Source: Lachnospiraceae bacterium (lineage in GTDB: Bacteria > Bacillota > Clostridia > Lachnospirales > Lachnospiraceae). Taken from it: a stretch of 64,000 nt of DNA. A program made the position numbers and the translations under genes. The stretch covers positions 62,001-126,000 of the forward strand of contig CAAEMZ010000033.1 of the NCBI GenBank assembly GCA_900757195.1, in the 5' to 3' direction. Below are positions 27,409 to 36,141 of the stretch, piece after piece (position 1 is the stretch's first letter; the number at the start of each line of letters is the position of its first letter). The notes under the pieces were generated by a model. The model saw only the letters and a program-made list of their open reading frames with translations. It did not search any database and had not been told where the DNA came from.

Positions 27409-27427
27409 TTAGGGAGCAGGTGAAACA

Positions 27428-28420
27428 ATGAGTAAGAATGTATATGTTTTTGCAGAGCAGAGAGATGGAGTTATCCAGAAGGTTGCTTATGAACTGATTG
27501 GTAAAGCAAAAGAACTGGCTGCAGATTTGAACCAGGAAGTTGTTGCTGTTGTTTTAGGCGATGGCATCCAGGCAGCCGCTGCAGAATTATTTAAACATGG
27601 CGCAGACCAGGTAATCGCAGTTGATGCTCCGGTACTTGGTGAATATTCCACAGAACCTTACGCAAAAGCGATGAACGCTGTAATCAAAGCCAAAGAACCT
27701 GAAATCGTTATCTACGGTGCAACAGCAATTGGCCGTGATCTGGCACCGCGTGTATCTGCCAGAGTACATACCGGTCTGACAGCCGACTGTACAAAACTGG
27801 AGATCGATCCGGAAACAAAAGGTCTTATGATGACCCGTCCGGCATTCGGTGGAAACATCATGGCAACGATCGTTTGTCCAAACTTCCGTCCTCAGATGGC
27901 AACTGTTCGTCCGGGCGTTATGCAGGCACTTGCAGCAGACGATTCAAAGACAGGTACGGTTGAAGTATTTGATGCCGGTGTCAGCGAAGCAGACATGAAC
28001 ATCAAGATTCGTGAAGTTGTTAAAGATACGAAGAAATCTGTGGATATTACAGAAGCTAAGATCCTTGTATCCGGCGGACGTGGTATCGGCGGACCGGAAG
28101 GTTTCGATATGCTGAAAGATCTGGCAGACGAACTGGGCGGCGAAATTTCTTCCTCCAGAGCATGTGTCGATGCCGGATGGATTGACAGAGACCGTCAGGT
28201 TGGACAGACAGGTAAGACCGTAAGACCGAATCTTTATATTGCAGCAGGTATCTCCGGTGCGATCCAGCATGCGGCAGGTATGGAAGATTCTGATCTGATT
28301 ATTGCGATCAATCTGAACAATACAGCACCTATTTTTGAGGTTGCTGATGTCGGTATCGTAGGAGATTGCAGAACAATTATACCAAAATTAACAGAAGCAT
28401 TGAAAAAAATGGAGAAATAA
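27428..28420 (+). CDS. etfA: Electron transfer flavoprotein alpha subunit (copy 2)
   Basis: 330 residues. The FAD domain shows VSGGRGIGGPEGF, SSRACVDAGWIDRDRQVGQTG and the AAGISGAIQH signature. No ferredoxin insert. It works with EtfB and the acyl-CoA dehydrogenase of the same operon. It is followed by a 12-bp perfect hairpin without a T-run before the CoA-transferase gene. Confidence 0.95.
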   Translation: MSKNVYVFAEQRDGVIQKVAYELIGKAKELAADLNQEVVAVVLGDGIQAAAAELFKHGADQVIAVDAPVLGEYSTEPYAKAMNAVIKAKEPEIVIYGATAIGRDLAPRVSARVHTGLTADCTKLEIDPETKGLMMTRPAFGGNIMATIVCPNFRPQMATVRPGVMQALAADDSKTGTVEVFDAGVSEADMNIKIREVVKDTKKSVDITEAKILVSGGRGIGGPEGFDMLKDLADELGGEISSSRACVDAGWIDRDRQVGQTGKTVRPNLYIAAGISGAIQHAAGMEDSDLIIAINLNNTAPIFEVADVGIVGDCRTIIPKLTEALKKMEK

Positions 28421-28440
28421 GTTATAATTTTAACAACGAC

Positions 28441-28471
28441 CGTATCCGGGGGCGTTAAACCCCCGGATACG
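28441..28471 (+). other. Intercistronic hairpin between etfA and pct
   Basis: CGTATCCGGGGG and its exact complement around a 7-nt loop, no T-run. A second hairpin (ATATTCCC/GGGAATAT, about 28547-28575) lies closer to the pct ribosome site. Likely differential mRNA stability or partial attenuation between the electron-transfer genes and the CoA-transferase/permease genes. Confidence 0.6.
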
Positions 28472-28597
28472 ATTGATGATAACTGCCGGGATTCAGTGGT
28501 GCGTTTCACGGCGGTATAGTTATATTACATTTTTTAAACGAAAATATATTCCCGGGGGTTAATTTGGGAATATAGAGTTTGTGAGGAGGTTTTTGGC

Positions 28598-30172
28598 ATG
28601 AGTAAAGTAGTTACTATGGAACAGGCTGTTGCAATGATTCAGCCGGGCGATTGTGTCATTACAAGCGGTTTCCTGACAGCAGGAACACCGGATGCGATTA
28701 TGAAAGCTGTCGCAGATTCTTTCGATGCAACAGGTACTCCAAATAACCTGACAATTATGTATGGTGCCGGCCAGGGAAATAAAAAAGGCGGTCAGCAGGA
28801 ACGCTGGGCAAAGGAAGGCCTTATTAAACGCTGGATTGGCGGCCACTATGGTTTTGCTCCAAAGGTTATTGATATGATTAATAATAACCAGGTAGAAGCA
28901 TACAATCTGCCTCAGGGTGTTATTATTGAAATGTACCGGGCGATGGGTCAGGGACGTAAAGGTTATATTACCAATGTTGGTCTTGAAACTTTCGTTGACC
29001 CGCGTCTCGAAGGCGGTAAATTAAACAGCCGTACAACAGAGGATATTATTAAAGTTGTCGAAATCGAAGGCGATGAATATTTATATTATCTGCTTCCGAA
29101 GGCAAATATTTCCCTGATTCGAGTAACTACCGCAGATACAAATGGAAACTGTACGATTGAAGATGAAATTCTTCCGCTGGATATGTTATCCGCTGCAATG
29201 GCTGCAAAAGGCTGTGGCGGTAAAGTTATTGTACAGGCTAAAAACATTGTAGCTGCAGATACGATCCCATCAAGACAGGTAGCGATCCCAGGTATCTTTG
29301 TTGATGCGATCGTTGTTCCGGAAAATCCGGAAGAAACACACAGACAGTGCGCAGATTTCTTTGTAAATCCGACATTATCCGGTGCTTACAAAGTTCCTGC
29401 AGGCGCTACAGCTCCAGAGCCATTCGGAACCAAAAAATTTATTGGCAGACGATGTGCGATGGAACTCGTTCCAAACGCAGTAGTTAACCTTGGTGTTGGT
29501 ATTCCTGAAAAAGTTGCAACTGTTGCAGGTGAAGAAGGATTTGCAGACCAGTTGACACTGACAACCGAGTCCGGTATGATCGGCGGTATTCCTAGCGGCG
29601 GCGGCTCCTTTGGTGCAGGAGTTAACGGCTGGGCTGAATTGCCGGAAGTCAGCCAGTTCGACCTGTATGACGGCGGCGGACTTGATGTTACATATCTTGG
29701 CTTGGCAGAATGTGATTCCAATGGTAACGTTAACGTAAGTAAATTTGGAACAAACGTTGCCGGCTGCGGTGGCTTTATCAATATTTCCCAGAATACAAAG
29801 AACTGTATTTTCTGTGGAACATTCACAGCAGGCGGACTTAAAACGAAGGTTGAAGATGGCAAGCTTGTGATCGTTCAGGAAGGTAAGAAGAAAAAATTTG
29901 TATCTTCTGTTGAACAGATTACATTCTCAGGCAATTATGCTCGAAGAAATGAAATGAATGTTAAATTCGTGACAGAACGAGCTGTTATTGAACTGCTGGC
30001 AGACGGCCTGACAGTGACAGAAATTGCGCCTGGTATCGACCTTCAGACACAGGTTCTCGACCAGATGGATTTTAAACCATTGGTTGCAGAAAACCTGAAA
30101 ACTATGGACCCTCGGATTTTTGTTGATGCTCCGATGGGCATTAAAGATGAAATCCTGGCTAAGGTGAAATAG
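28598..30172 (+). CDS. pct: Pct-type (family I) CoA-transferase
   Basis: 524 residues, the same length as propionate CoA-transferase of Anaerotignum (Clostridium) propionicum. The catalytic Glu324 falls in TTESGMIGGIPSGG at the same residue number. GGGLDVTYLGLAECD and GCGGFINISQNT match the family closely. It moves CoA between acetate or propionate esters and short acids or hydroxy acids. In this operon it probably activates the imported acid and releases the reduced acid. The exact acid pair is unknown. The AGGAGG site is very strong. Confidence 0.93.
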   Translation: MSKVVTMEQAVAMIQPGDCVITSGFLTAGTPDAIMKAVADSFDATGTPNNLTIMYGAGQGNKKGGQQERWAKEGLIKRWIGGHYGFAPKVIDMINNNQVEAYNLPQGVIIEMYRAMGQGRKGYITNVGLETFVDPRLEGGKLNSRTTEDIIKVVEIEGDEYLYYLLPKANISLIRVTTADTNGNCTIEDEILPLDMLSAAMAAKGCGGKVIVQAKNIVAADTIPSRQVAIPGIFVDAIVVPENPEETHRQCADFFVNPTLSGAYKVPAGATAPEPFGTKKFIGRRCAMELVPNAVVNLGVGIPEKVATVAGEEGFADQLTLTTESGMIGGIPSGGGSFGAGVNGWAELPEVSQFDLYDGGGLDVTYLGLAECDSNGNVNVSKFGTNVAGCGGFINISQNTKNCIFCGTFTAGGLKTKVEDGKLVIVQEGKKKKFVSSVEQITFSGNYARRNEMNVKFVTERAVIELLADGLTVTEIAPGIDLQTQVLDQMDFKPLVAENLKTMDPRIFVDAPMGIKDEILAKVK

Positions 30173-30202
30173 TTTCTGACTTAACGAGGGAGGAAAAATA
30201 AT

Positions 30203-31507
30203 ATGAGTTTATTTGGTATTATCTTTGGATTGGCCCTTTTAATCTTCCTTGCTTTCAAAGGACAGTCCATTCTTTGGGTTGCACCTGTGTGTGCAGCAGT
30301 TGTAGCACTCTTTGGTATGTTTGAAGATCCTTCAATCAACATCTTAACCATGTATACAGAAAACTACATGGTAGGTATGTCCGGATTCGTAAAATCCTGG
30401 TTACCAGCGTTCATGCTCGGTGCTATTTTTGGTAAATTAATGGAAATCACCGGCGCTGCTAAATCTGTAGGTGTTATGCTTACAAAATTAATCGGCGCTA
30501 AACAGGCAATCTTAGCAGTAGTTATCGCCTGTGGTGCTCTGACATACGGCGGTATCTCTCTGTTCGTAGTAGTATTCGCTATTTATCCACTGGCAGTAGC
30601 TCTTTACAGAGAAGCTGATATCCCGAACAAACTGATTCCTGGTGCTATTTCCCTGGGTGCTTTCACATTCACGATGACAGCAATCCCTGGTACACCACAG
30701 ATTCAGAACATCATCCCGACACAGTACTACGGAACAACAGCTATGGCTGCGCCTGTCATGGGTATTGTTGCCGCTTTAGTTATGTTCGTACTCGGTGTTT
30801 TATGGATGAAGATGAGAGAAAAATCTGAAAAAGCAAAAGGTTTACACTTTGTAGAACCATCCAATATTGAAAAATATGATGAAAGCAATCTGCCAAACCC
30901 AATTGTTTCTCTGATTCCTCTGATTTCCGTTCCTGTTACAATGAACGCATTAAAAGTGCCTCTGGTTGGCGCTCTGTTAATCGCTGTTGTATTAACAATG
31001 ATTCTGAACTTCAAGAACTATGCAGTATTCACAAAATGTATCAACGATGGTGCAAACGGTGGTCTTATGTCTATCGGTAACACCGCAGCCGCTGTAGGTT
31101 TCGGTTCTGTAGTTAAAGCCGTTCCTGGTTTTGCTACACTGACAAGCATCCTTCTTGGTATCCCTGGAAACCCACTGATTTCCGAAGCTGTTGCAGTATC
31201 CTGTCTGGCAGGTGCTACAGGTTCCGCTTCCGGTGGTATGGGTATTGCTCTTGAAGCATTAGGACCAAAATACATGGAACTTGCTGCAAACGACCCGAAC
31301 TTAACACCAGAAGCTCTCCACAGAGTTGCATCCGTTGCATCCGGTGGTCTGGATACTCTGCCACATAACGGTGCTGTATTAACTCTGTTAAGTGTTTGTG
31401 GTCTGACTCATAAAGATTCCTACCTGGATATCTGTATGAACTGCTGTATCATCCCTACACTTGCTGTAATCGTATGTATCATCATGGCAGTTATCGGTAT
31501 TCTGTAA
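30203..31507 (+). CDS. GntP-family short (hydroxy)acid permease
   Basis: 434 residues, about 12 membrane helices, with the conserved MSGFVKSWLPAFMLGAIFGK and ITFGG-like LTYGGISLF segments of the GntP/3-hydroxybutyrate permease group. It ends the sigma-54 operon. Family knowledge points to gluconate, short hydroxy acids or 3-hydroxybutyrate. With a CoA-transferase and an R-specific hydratase in the same regulon, a 3-hydroxy acid is the best guess. Export of the end product is an alternative. Confidence 0.8.
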   Translation: MSLFGIIFGLALLIFLAFKGQSILWVAPVCAAVVALFGMFEDPSINILTMYTENYMVGMSGFVKSWLPAFMLGAIFGKLMEITGAAKSVGVMLTKLIGAKQAILAVVIACGALTYGGISLFVVVFAIYPLAVALYREADIPNKLIPGAISLGAFTFTMTAIPGTPQIQNIIPTQYYGTTAMAAPVMGIVAALVMFVLGVLWMKMREKSEKAKGLHFVEPSNIEKYDESNLPNPIVSLIPLISVPVTMNALKVPLVGALLIAVVLTMILNFKNYAVFTKCINDGANGGLMSIGNTAAAVGFGSVVKAVPGFATLTSILLGIPGNPLISEAVAVSCLAGATGSASGGMGIALEALGPKYMELAANDPNLTPEALHRVASVASGGLDTLPHNGAVLTLLSVCGLTHKDSYLDICMNCCIIPTLAVIVCIIMAVIGIL

Positions 31508-31544
31508 TTCTTATTGAGGAATAGAACAAAAGATAATTAAAAGG

Positions 31545-31583
31545 TGCCGCCCTGTAACGATTTCGTTACAGGGCGGCATTTAT
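31545..31583 (+). terminator. Terminator after the permease
   Basis: GCCGCCCTGTAAC and its 13-nt complement around a 6-nt loop. The T-run is short (ATTTAT), so some read-through into the activator gene is possible. Confidence 0.7.
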
Positions 31584-31586
31584 GTG

Positions 31587-31615
31587 TTGATTCCGGGGAA
31601 AAAATAAGATATCAT
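31587..31615 (+). promoter_or_regulatory. Promoter of the sigma-54 activator gene
   Basis: TTGATT (31587-31592), 17-nt spacer, TATCAT (31610-31615); a TATAAT-rich stretch follows. This is a sigma-A type promoter, so the activator is not under its own sigma-54 control. Confidence 0.55.
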
Positions 31616-31657
31616 ATAATTATATATATAATGGCAGCAAGGATAAGGGGTTTTTAA

Positions 31658-33070
31658 ATGAAAGACATAAGCATTAAAGAAAAATATGAATTTTATGAGG
31701 ATGTTTTTGACAACATGCCGGATGCACTTTATGTATTGGATGATAAGGGAAATATGATTTATGTCAACTATGCGATGATTAAAAAGTTTGACATTCCAAG
31801 GGACGAATTACTTCGGTACAATGTTTTTGATATGTATGATGACGGACTGATCGACTACGTCATTTCCAAAAATGTCTATGAACAGAAAAAAGAAGTCGTT
31901 ATGTGCCAGAAGATTTTCAACAGTCATGGGAAAGAGCTGATGCAGATGGTATCCCAGATGCCGATACTGAATGATAAAGGGGATATTCAGTATATTATCG
32001 GTGTTATGCGGGATATGGAGGAACTGATCGGCTATTATTATGACGCTTTGAATAAATACCAGACGGTAAAGGATATCGGAAGCAAACGTTCGGATGACAA
32101 TAAACTTCTGGTTTATAACAGCCCTCAGATGTCGGACTTAATCCGTATTTTAAATAATGTGGCGCCGACAGATGCGAATATTCTGGTTCAGGGAGAATCG
32201 GGAACCGGAAAAGAAGTTCTGGCGGAGTATATCCATCAGATGAGCGAACGGCGTGATAAAGAGATGGTCCGTATTAACTGTGCGGCTTTTCCGGAAACTC
32301 TTCTGGAATCGGAGCTCTTTGGTTATGAAAAAGGTTCCTTTACCGGGGCTTTGGGCAGCGGTAAAAAGGGGCTGATCGAAACGGCCGACGGATCGACCCT
32401 GTTTTTGGATGAGATCAATTCCCTGCCGCTGGCGCTCCAGGGAAAAATTCTTCGGACCATTGAAACAAAGATGGTGCAGCGCATCGGCTCCGACCGGCCG
32501 AAAAAGATTGATTTTCGTTTGATTGCGGCAACGAATGAAGATTTGAGCGAATGTATTAAAAAGAAAACCTTCCGGGCGGACTTATACTATCGTTTGAATG
32601 TTATTCCGGCGATCATCCCGCCGCTCAGGGACCGGCCGAGTGATATCGAGCCGCTGATCGAATATTTCTTAAATAAATATTGTAAAAAATATGGCAAAGA
32701 AAAAACATTTGGACCGGAGGCCATGAACGTCCTGAAAAATTATTCCTGGCCGGGAAATGTCCGAGAATTGAAAAATTTTGTCGAGCGGATTGTTTTAATC
32801 AGCGCTTCATCGGTATATTGCATTAAGAGTATTCCGCCGCAGATGCTGAATGGTCAGCTTCTGAGTCCATCATCTTCCGGCAATGGCGGAAATTCCGGAT
32901 GCCAGTTTGATATCCGGATGAGTCTGGAGGAGAATCTGAACGCTTTTGAAAAGCAGATTATTGAATCCGTTGTTCAGCAGTATGGAAGCGGCAAGAGCGC
33001 GGCAGAGGTGCTTCGGGTAAACCAGTCAACGATTTCAAGAAAGATGGCGAAGTACAATATAAGTATTTAA
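31658..33070 (+). CDS. PAS-domain sigma-54 dependent activator
   Basis: 470 residues. A PAS sensor domain (about 12-125, starting FYEDVFDNMPDALYVLDD) is followed by an AAA+ domain with Walker A GESGTGKE (179-186), the sigma-54 contact loop GSFTGA (226-231, usual form GAFTGA), Walker B LFLDE (248-252) and the LRDRPSDI Arg-finger region. A Fis-type helix-turn-helix (about 440-468) ends with STISRKMAKYNISI. It lies directly after the operon whose promoter carries matching upstream sites. The PAS ligand is unknown. The stop codon touches the left end of an inverted-repeat element. Confidence 0.94.
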   Translation: MKDISIKEKYEFYEDVFDNMPDALYVLDDKGNMIYVNYAMIKKFDIPRDELLRYNVFDMYDDGLIDYVISKNVYEQKKEVVMCQKIFNSHGKELMQMVSQMPILNDKGDIQYIIGVMRDMEELIGYYYDALNKYQTVKDIGSKRSDDNKLLVYNSPQMSDLIRILNNVAPTDANILVQGESGTGKEVLAEYIHQMSERRDKEMVRINCAAFPETLLESELFGYEKGSFTGALGSGKKGLIETADGSTLFLDEINSLPLALQGKILRTIETKMVQRIGSDRPKKIDFRLIAATNEDLSECIKKKTFRADLYYRLNVIPAIIPPLRDRPSDIEPLIEYFLNKYCKKYGKEKTFGPEAMNVLKNYSWPGNVRELKNFVERIVLISASSVYCIKSIPPQMLNGQLLSPSSSGNGGNSGCQFDIRMSLEENLNAFEKQIIESVVQQYGSGKSAAEVLRVNQSTISRKMAKYNISI

Positions 33071-33253
33071 TCATACACTTACTTTAAAAACACATTTCGG
33101 AATGAACAAATAGCATAAAAGAGCCTTAACAGATGGTTTATTACTGTGAATCGCTGCAAATCACTTCGTGTGCAGCTTTCACAGTCATCTGTTAAGGCTC
33201 TTTTGTTATGTGTAACATCCCTGCATTATTATTTTTAAAGTAAGCGTATGATT
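33069..33253. mobile_element. MITE-like 185-bp inverted-repeat element
   Basis: The outer arms AATCATACACTTACTTTAAA.. (33069-33090) and ..TTTAAAGTAAGCGTATGATT (33232-33253) are complementary over 22 bp with one mismatch. Inside, AAAAGAGCCTTAACAGATG (from 33117) pairs with its complement ending at 33204, and inner ACTGTGAA/TTCACAGT and GCTGC/GCAGC stems follow. There is no coding content. Terminal plus nested inverted repeats fit a MITE, though the inner stem with TTTT could also act as a two-way terminator. Confidence 0.6.
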
Positions 33254-33317
33254 ATTTTTTTGAGGGTGGGGCCCGGAAGGCTGCGGACACAGGCCTATGG
33301 GTGCTAAAAAGGTTTGG

Positions 33318-33761
33318 CTATAGTTCCTGTAGACCTCTTGGTTCTACCGGGGTGGAGAATACGACCTGTGTGCTTGTTTTACCATAAGATTGAAGTCTTC
33401 CGACAAAGGCATCGAGTTCTTCGGTCTCCGGAAAGGCGGCTTTGATGAGCATGGAGTATTCGCCGGAAACCCGGTGGCACTCGAGAACATTTGGAAAGCT
33501 GCGGATACAGTCGTAGAATTCGTGGCGCTTTGAAGGCGGCACCTCAAGATTAATGAAGGCTGTGATGTGGTAGCCGAGTTTTATACGATTCACCTGAGCG
33601 GTATATCCGGTAATAATGCCTTCTTTTTCCAGCCGGGCAATGCGGGCGGAAACCGAAGGGGAAGATAAGAAAACCGTTTGAGCCAGAACCTTTAATGGGG
33701 TGCGGGCATTTTTCTGAAGCATTTCAATTAATTGTATATCAATTTCATCTAATTTTTCCAT
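33318..33761 (-). CDS. Lrp/AsnC-family regulator
   Basis: 147 residues from the ATG at 33761, which has AGGAG upstream. The N-terminal AsnC helix-turn-helix reads LDEIDIQLIEMLQKNARTPL and SPSVSARIARLEKEGIITGY. The C-terminal RAM domain (about 65-140) includes VLECHRVSGEYSMLIKA for amino-acid binding. It is near aspA and asnA, both acting on aspartate/asparagine/ammonia, so control of one of them is plausible but not shown. Confidence 0.92.
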   Translation of the reverse strand: MEKLDEIDIQLIEMLQKNARTPLKVLAQTVFLSSPSVSARIARLEKEGIITGYTAQVNRIKLGYHITAFINLEVPPSKRHEFYDCIRSFPNVLECHRVSGEYSMLIKAAFPETEELDAFVGRLQSYGKTSTQVVFSTPVEPRGLQEL

Positions 33762-33789
33762 AACAGACTCCTGCAGTGTGTTTGTAAAT

Positions 33790-33818
33790 ATTATACGTTT
33801 GGATATCTCCGATGTCAA
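33790..33818 (-). promoter_or_regulatory. Promoter of the Lrp-like gene
   Basis: Minus strand TTGACA (33818-33813), 17-nt spacer, TATAAT (33795-33790): full consensus. It lies 29 bp ahead of the ATG, so the leader is very short. Confidence 0.85.
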
Positions 33819-33862
33819 TAATACAAACGCACATGTAAGGCGGAGGACATTTTTTCAATGGA

Positions 33863-34054
33863 TTAGTCCCAGTTTATTGCATTATGAGAAATGGTTCCAT
33901 TTTTAGAAATGCTGATGTCTGCATGTTTAATGGCTTCCAGTTCATCTGGTAAAGGTTGTTCTTCCGGGATAAAACGGATAAGAAATTTGTAAATGGTTTC
34001 GGTATCTTTTTCGTCAATTAAATCAATCAGGCTTTTTAAGACTTCTTTGTTCAT
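33863..34054 (-). CDS. RelB-like antitoxin (orphaned)
   Basis: 63 residues, starting MNKEVLKSLIDLIDEKD with AGGAGG 8 nt upstream. A helical first half with LIRFIPEEQPLPDELEAI and a short tail ending ISHNAINWD fit small type II antitoxins found beside RelE/ParE toxins. The ribosome site overlaps the end of a decayed toxin frame upstream, giving a toxin-then-antitoxin order. It could still bind toxins encoded elsewhere. Confidence 0.65.
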   Translation of the reverse strand: MNKEVLKSLIDLIDEKDTETIYKFLIRFIPEEQPLPDELEAIKHADISISKNGTISHNAINWD

Positions 34055-34066
34055 AATCAAAACCTC

Positions 34067-34252
34067 CTATAGACGTTTGTATATTTGTCCTCTGGGTGCA
34101 ATGTCTTTGATAATCATTATATCATTTTGTATGGAAAATAGTACCCGTAAATTGCCAATTCGTAGTCGATAGGTATTAGGAATACCCTGAAGTTTTGTGA
34201 TATCTCCATTTTAATGTTCTGTACGGAGTATGGCAATTACAATCTTTCGACA
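34067..34252 (-). pseudogene. RelE/ParE-type toxin remnant
   Basis: Read on the minus strand, 34210 to 34067 encodes GDITKLQGIPNTYRLRIGN, then RVLFSI and IAPRGQIYKRL, the C-terminal half of a RelE-family toxin. In the same frame upstream a TAA at 34213-34211 interrupts KIVIAILRTEH, and no N-terminal half or start is found. The gene is therefore broken by a stop and a 5' loss. Upstream, 34253-34493 is AT-rich and holds only short frames plus the aspA leader. Confidence 0.75.
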
Positions 34253-34493
34253 AAAACAACACTATTTTGAGGATAACGTAAATGAACATTTTGAAGATAC
34301 CTGTCTGCACCTAAAAAAGTAAATACCAGGGCCGTTGAATTTTAAAAATATAAGGCTGAACGTTAAAAAAGTTTGAATTGTTTGTAATTGTCCGGGACAT
34401 ATTTACAGGGGATTCTTTGTGTGTTACCCTCCAATTAAATAGAAAATATTCGGTCAAATCAGATAAAGGACATGACCAAAGGAGCGGGGAAAT

Positions 34494-35885
34494 ATGAGAA
34501 GAGAATCAGATTCTATCGGTATGATGGAGGTACCGGAAAAGGCTTATTACGGCGTTCAGACATTAAGGGCGAAGATGAATTTCTGTATTACGGGAAAGCG
34601 GCTGCATCCGTTGTTTATCCGGAATATGGCGAAGATAAAAAAGGCTGCGGCAAAGACCAATTATATGGCGGGCGATTTGGATGCGGTCCGGATGGGAGCG
34701 ATATGTAAGGCCTGTGATGAAATTATTCAGGGTCAGTGGGCGGATGAATTTATTGTGGATCCGATTCAGGGCGGCGCAGGGACCTCGGCAAATATGAATG
34801 CGAATGAAGTGATTGCAAACCGGGCCAATGAGCTTCTGGGTGGAAAGCTCGGTGTGTATGACCGTGTACATCCGAATGATGATGTAAACCGGGCCCAGTC
34901 CACGAATGATGTCATTCCGACGGCCGGAAAACTGACGGTTCTGGATCTGATTCCGGGCGTTCTGGCGGAACTGAGCCGTCTGGAGGAAGCTTTGGAGGAC
35001 AAGGCGGTGGAATTTGCCCATATACTGAAAATGGGACGGACTCAGATGCAGGATGCGGTACCGATGACCCTGGGGCAGTCGTTTCATGCCTATGCCAGCG
35101 TTGTGAATCGGGATATCCGTAGAATCCGAAGGGTTTCCGGAGAACTTTACAGTGTGAATATGGGAGGAACAGCCATCGGCAGTGCAATCAATGTAAGTCC
35201 GATGTATCTGAGCCATATCGTGGGAAATCTGGCAGAACTGAGCGGCTATCCGCTGAAACAGGCGGAGGATCTGTTTGACGGGACCCAGAATCTGGACGGC
35301 TTCGTTCAGGTATCGAATACACTGAAGACCTGTGCTGTCAATCTGTCCAAAATGTGTAATGATCTGAGGCTGCTTTCCAGCGGACCGAAGACCGGATTTT
35401 CGGAGATCAATCTTCCGGCCATGCAGAACGGTTCGTCCATTATGCCGGGAAAGGTGAATCCGGTCATTCCGGAAGTCGTGACCCAGGTGGCGTACCATAT
35501 TATCGGCCATGATTGTACGATTACCATGGCTGCCGAAGCGGGTCAGCTCGAACTGAATGCTTTCGAGCCGGTACTCTTTTATAATCTGTTTGAATCGCTG
35601 GATACGCTGACGGGGGCGGTAAAAACACTGGTGGATCACTGTATCTGTGGAATTACGGCCAATGAAAAACACTGCCGGGAGCTGGTGGAATCCAGTGTCG
35701 GCATTGTTACGGCGCTCTGTCCGTATATCGGATATAAGAAAGCGGCAGATATTGCCAAGGAAGCCCTGAAAACGGGAACAACGGTAGAAAAGCTGGTGCT
35801 TGAACACGGCCTGATGAATAAAAAAGAAATGGAAGAGGTACTGAATCCGCAGAAGATGACGGGAAATCAGGAGTTTGCGGTATAG
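34494..35885 (+). CDS. aspA: Aspartate ammonia-lyase
   Basis: 463 residues, aspartase/fumarase superfamily. The catalytic loop GSSIMPGKVNPVIPEVV contains the Ser base. The VIPEV ending distinguishes aspartases from fumarases (which read NPTQCE). QSTNDVIPTA and GGTAIG-type anchors are present. It splits aspartate to fumarate and ammonia, feeding fumarate as electron acceptor or nitrogen metabolism. The start at 34494 has a GGAGCGGGG site. A possible TTGTCC-GGGACA palindrome lies about 90 bp upstream. Two 70-bp repeats follow the gene. Confidence 0.93.
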   Translation: MRRESDSIGMMEVPEKAYYGVQTLRAKMNFCITGKRLHPLFIRNMAKIKKAAAKTNYMAGDLDAVRMGAICKACDEIIQGQWADEFIVDPIQGGAGTSANMNANEVIANRANELLGGKLGVYDRVHPNDDVNRAQSTNDVIPTAGKLTVLDLIPGVLAELSRLEEALEDKAVEFAHILKMGRTQMQDAVPMTLGQSFHAYASVVNRDIRRIRRVSGELYSVNMGGTAIGSAINVSPMYLSHIVGNLAELSGYPLKQAEDLFDGTQNLDGFVQVSNTLKTCAVNLSKMCNDLRLLSSGPKTGFSEINLPAMQNGSSIMPGKVNPVIPEVVTQVAYHIIGHDCTITMAAEAGQLELNAFEPVLFYNLFESLDTLTGAVKTLVDHCICGITANEKHCRELVESSVGIVTALCPYIGYKKAADIAKEALKTGTTVEKLVLEHGLMNKKEMEEVLNPQKMTGNQEFAV

Positions 35886-35902
35886 ACCTGTTTCAGTGAT
35901 AT

Positions 35903-36042
35903 GGATACCTTATCGCGCGGAGCCTGACGGAGCGCGCCCATGCGAAGCATTAAGATACGGTGTGCCCTGTGGGTATACCTTATCGCGCGGAGCCTGACGG
36001 AGCGCGCCCATGCGAAGCATTGAGATGCGGTATGCCCTGTGG
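35903..36042 (+). repeat. Two tandem 70-bp dispersed repeat units
   Basis: ATACCTTATCGCGCGGAGCC begins at 35905 and again at 35975 (70-bp period). The units are nearly identical and each ends in TGCCCTGTGG. Each has a GCGCG/CGCGC hairpin. Their reverse complement matches the repeat at the 3' end of yfhO. Only two units and no spacers, so this is not CRISPR. Confidence 0.88.
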
Positions 36043-36053
36043 GGATAAAAAAG

Positions 36054-36083
36054 AAGCGGCATAGTCATTTGACTATGCCGCTT
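36054..36083 (-). terminator. Terminator of the MaoC gene
   Basis: AAGCGGCATAGTC and its 13-nt complement around ATTT. On the minus strand it is followed by CTTTTTTATCC, giving a T-run. A second inverted repeat (GTAAAACTTC/GAAGTTTTAC, about 36088-36116) lies between it and the gene. Confidence 0.75.
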
Positions 36084-36141
36084 TGAAGTAAAACTTCAAA
36101 AGAGGGGAAGTTTTACCTACAGCCCTTTGAATAACCCAAAC

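Noticed and set aside
34237..34345. A short minus-strand frame reading ALVFTFLGADRYLQNVHLRY
   Set aside because: It is open for only about 34 codons, lacks a start and overlaps the decayed toxin region; it may be a gene scrap but no family was recognised.
34563..35807. A 414-codon minus-strand frame opposite aspA
   Set aside because: aspA on the plus strand has full family motifs, a start and a ribosome site; the opposite frame has no recognisable motifs and is a by-product of codon composition.
34494..35885. Fumarase C as an alternative to aspartase
   Set aside because: The GSSIMPGKVNPVIPEV loop is the aspartase form; fumarases have NPTQCE at that place.
35903..36042. Tandem repeats considered as a CRISPR array
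   Set aside because: The 70-bp units are adjacent with no spacers, and no cas genes are present.
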